Assembly: GCA_032358165.1 (NCBI GenBank)
Contig: JAALGY010000014.1
Location: 1,116,001-1,180,000 of the forward strand
Reading direction: 5' to 3'
Source of the DNA: Diplosphaera chodatii
Taxonomy: Eukaryota > Chlorophyta > Trebouxiophyceae > Prasiolales > Stichococcaceae
Length of the DNA: 64,000 nt
Under the pieces are notes generated by a model. That model saw only the letters and a list, made by a program, of their open reading frames with translations, was not told where the DNA came from and ran no database searches. Shown here piece by piece: positions 63,801-64,000 of the stretch (its first letter is position 1; each line of letters begins with the position of its first letter). The translations under genes were made by a program, and so were the position numbers.

Positions 63801-64000
63801 TGCCGCCGCCCCGTGCGCAGCTGGGCCTGGCGGCGCCCATCACAGGACGCGCCCCGCAAAAGTACCTGATACAGAACCAGTCGGGGCTCAAGGTCTTTTA
63901 CTGGGCCGACAAGGTGCGGCCTTGGGGGTTTAGCAGGCGGTGCGGTGCTGTCTGATGCCATGTGTTGGCGCCACCTGCTGCGCCAAGTTTCCCAGGCTGT
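42831..64000 (+). CDS. Giant VPS13-family bridge-like lipid transfer protein, 3' end outside window
   Basis: VPS13 proteins form long hydrophobic grooves that move lipids between membranes at contact sites. The gene starts [20 protein letters not shown] at 42831, with a membrane span [20 protein letters not shown]. It then splices through a GC-AG intron to a chorein-like segment ([30 protein letters not shown], 43203-43395). Family landmarks follow: [20 protein letters not shown] (44100), [20 protein letters not shown] then [12 protein letters not shown] (46190-46320) and [20 protein letters not shown] (46740). More than 25 further exons carry beta-rich blocks separated by disordered Ala/Pro/Gln loops, the largest at 55160-56000. 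An IQ-like basic helix [18 protein letters not shown] lies at 60897. VPS13 adaptor-type repeats end the window: [19 protein letters not shown] (62874), [14 protein letters not shown] (63440) and [19 protein letters not shown] (63857). That it is one gene rests on continuity of strand and style. Confidence 0.82.
43102..43202 (+). other. GC-AG intron between exons 1 and 2 of the VPS13-like gene
   Basis: Exon 1 ends CCGAAAG and the intron begins GCAAGT, matching the consensus donor apart from the C. It ends GGTGCAG before GCATCGAGGTGG. The phase join restores [11 protein letters not shown]. Reading through without splicing gives a stop two codons later. Confidence 0.82.
44656..44703 (+). repeat. 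AGC/GGC trinucleotide run in a VPS13-like exon
   Basis: The run encodes consecutive Ser and then Gly residues, forming a flexible linker after RPASAS and before [18 protein letters not shown]. It is probably length-variable. Confidence 0.8.
58329..58346 (+). repeat. Telomere-like GGGTTTAGGGTTTTAGGG motif in a VPS13 intron
   Basis: The motif lies within 30 bases of a GTATTG donor at the end of the exon reading EWTPQPAR. Related GGGTTCAGGG forms sit near donors at about 46336 and 50062. Confidence 0.75.

Overview
This window is nuclear DNA from a green alga (chlorophyte). The evidence is intron-rich genes with short GT-AG introns, GC-rich alanine- and glutamine-rich coding sequence, a thylakoid-lumen protein of the plant and algal type, a plant-type CUL1, and a kinase resembling the Chlamydomonas aurora-like kinase. 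TTTAGGG-like (plant-type telomere) motifs also recur in introns. I cannot name the genus. No organellar, bacterial or viral genes were recognised, and no tRNA or rRNA genes.

Layout: 841-7186 (-) is a long coiled-coil golgin ending in a GRIP domain. 7981-13592 (+) is cullin-1, divergent from it. 14087-22198 is an apparently complete DNA transposon of the KDZ (Kyakuja-Dileera-Zisupton) type. It has 177-bp terminal inverted repeats differing at about two positions, a 7-bp target duplication CCGGAGG, a minus-strand transposase with a SWIM-like zinc finger, a cysteine cluster and an RNase-H-like core, and a plus-strand cargo ORF of unknown function. A possible third gene lies between them. 22567-25045 (-) is a TMEM144-like membrane transporter. 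26133-29006 (+) is a type II membrane SGNH/PC-esterase-like protein. 29811-32143 (-) is a right-handed beta-helix (pectate-lyase superfamily) protein. 33000-39316 (-) is an aurora-like Ser/Thr kinase with a long C-terminal tail. 40484-42027 (-) is a thylakoid lumenal 15.0-kDa-type protein. 42831 to the right edge (+) is a giant VPS13-family lipid-transfer protein whose 3' end lies outside the window.

The host genes are ordinary housekeeping functions: ubiquitin ligase scaffold, Golgi tether, lipid bridge, kinase and lumen protein. They show no sign of working as a cluster. The accessory part is the transposon. Its transposase appears to carry a one-base frameshift just after the DNGCN catalytic motif, although the inverted repeats are almost identical, and its cargo ORF matches nothing I recognise. 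Other points of interest are two GC-AG introns in unrelated genes, an N-terminal membrane anchor on the VPS13-like protein, and telomere-like motifs in introns. Exon boundaries were read by eye; whole-gene spans are given and many internal junctions are not fixed.
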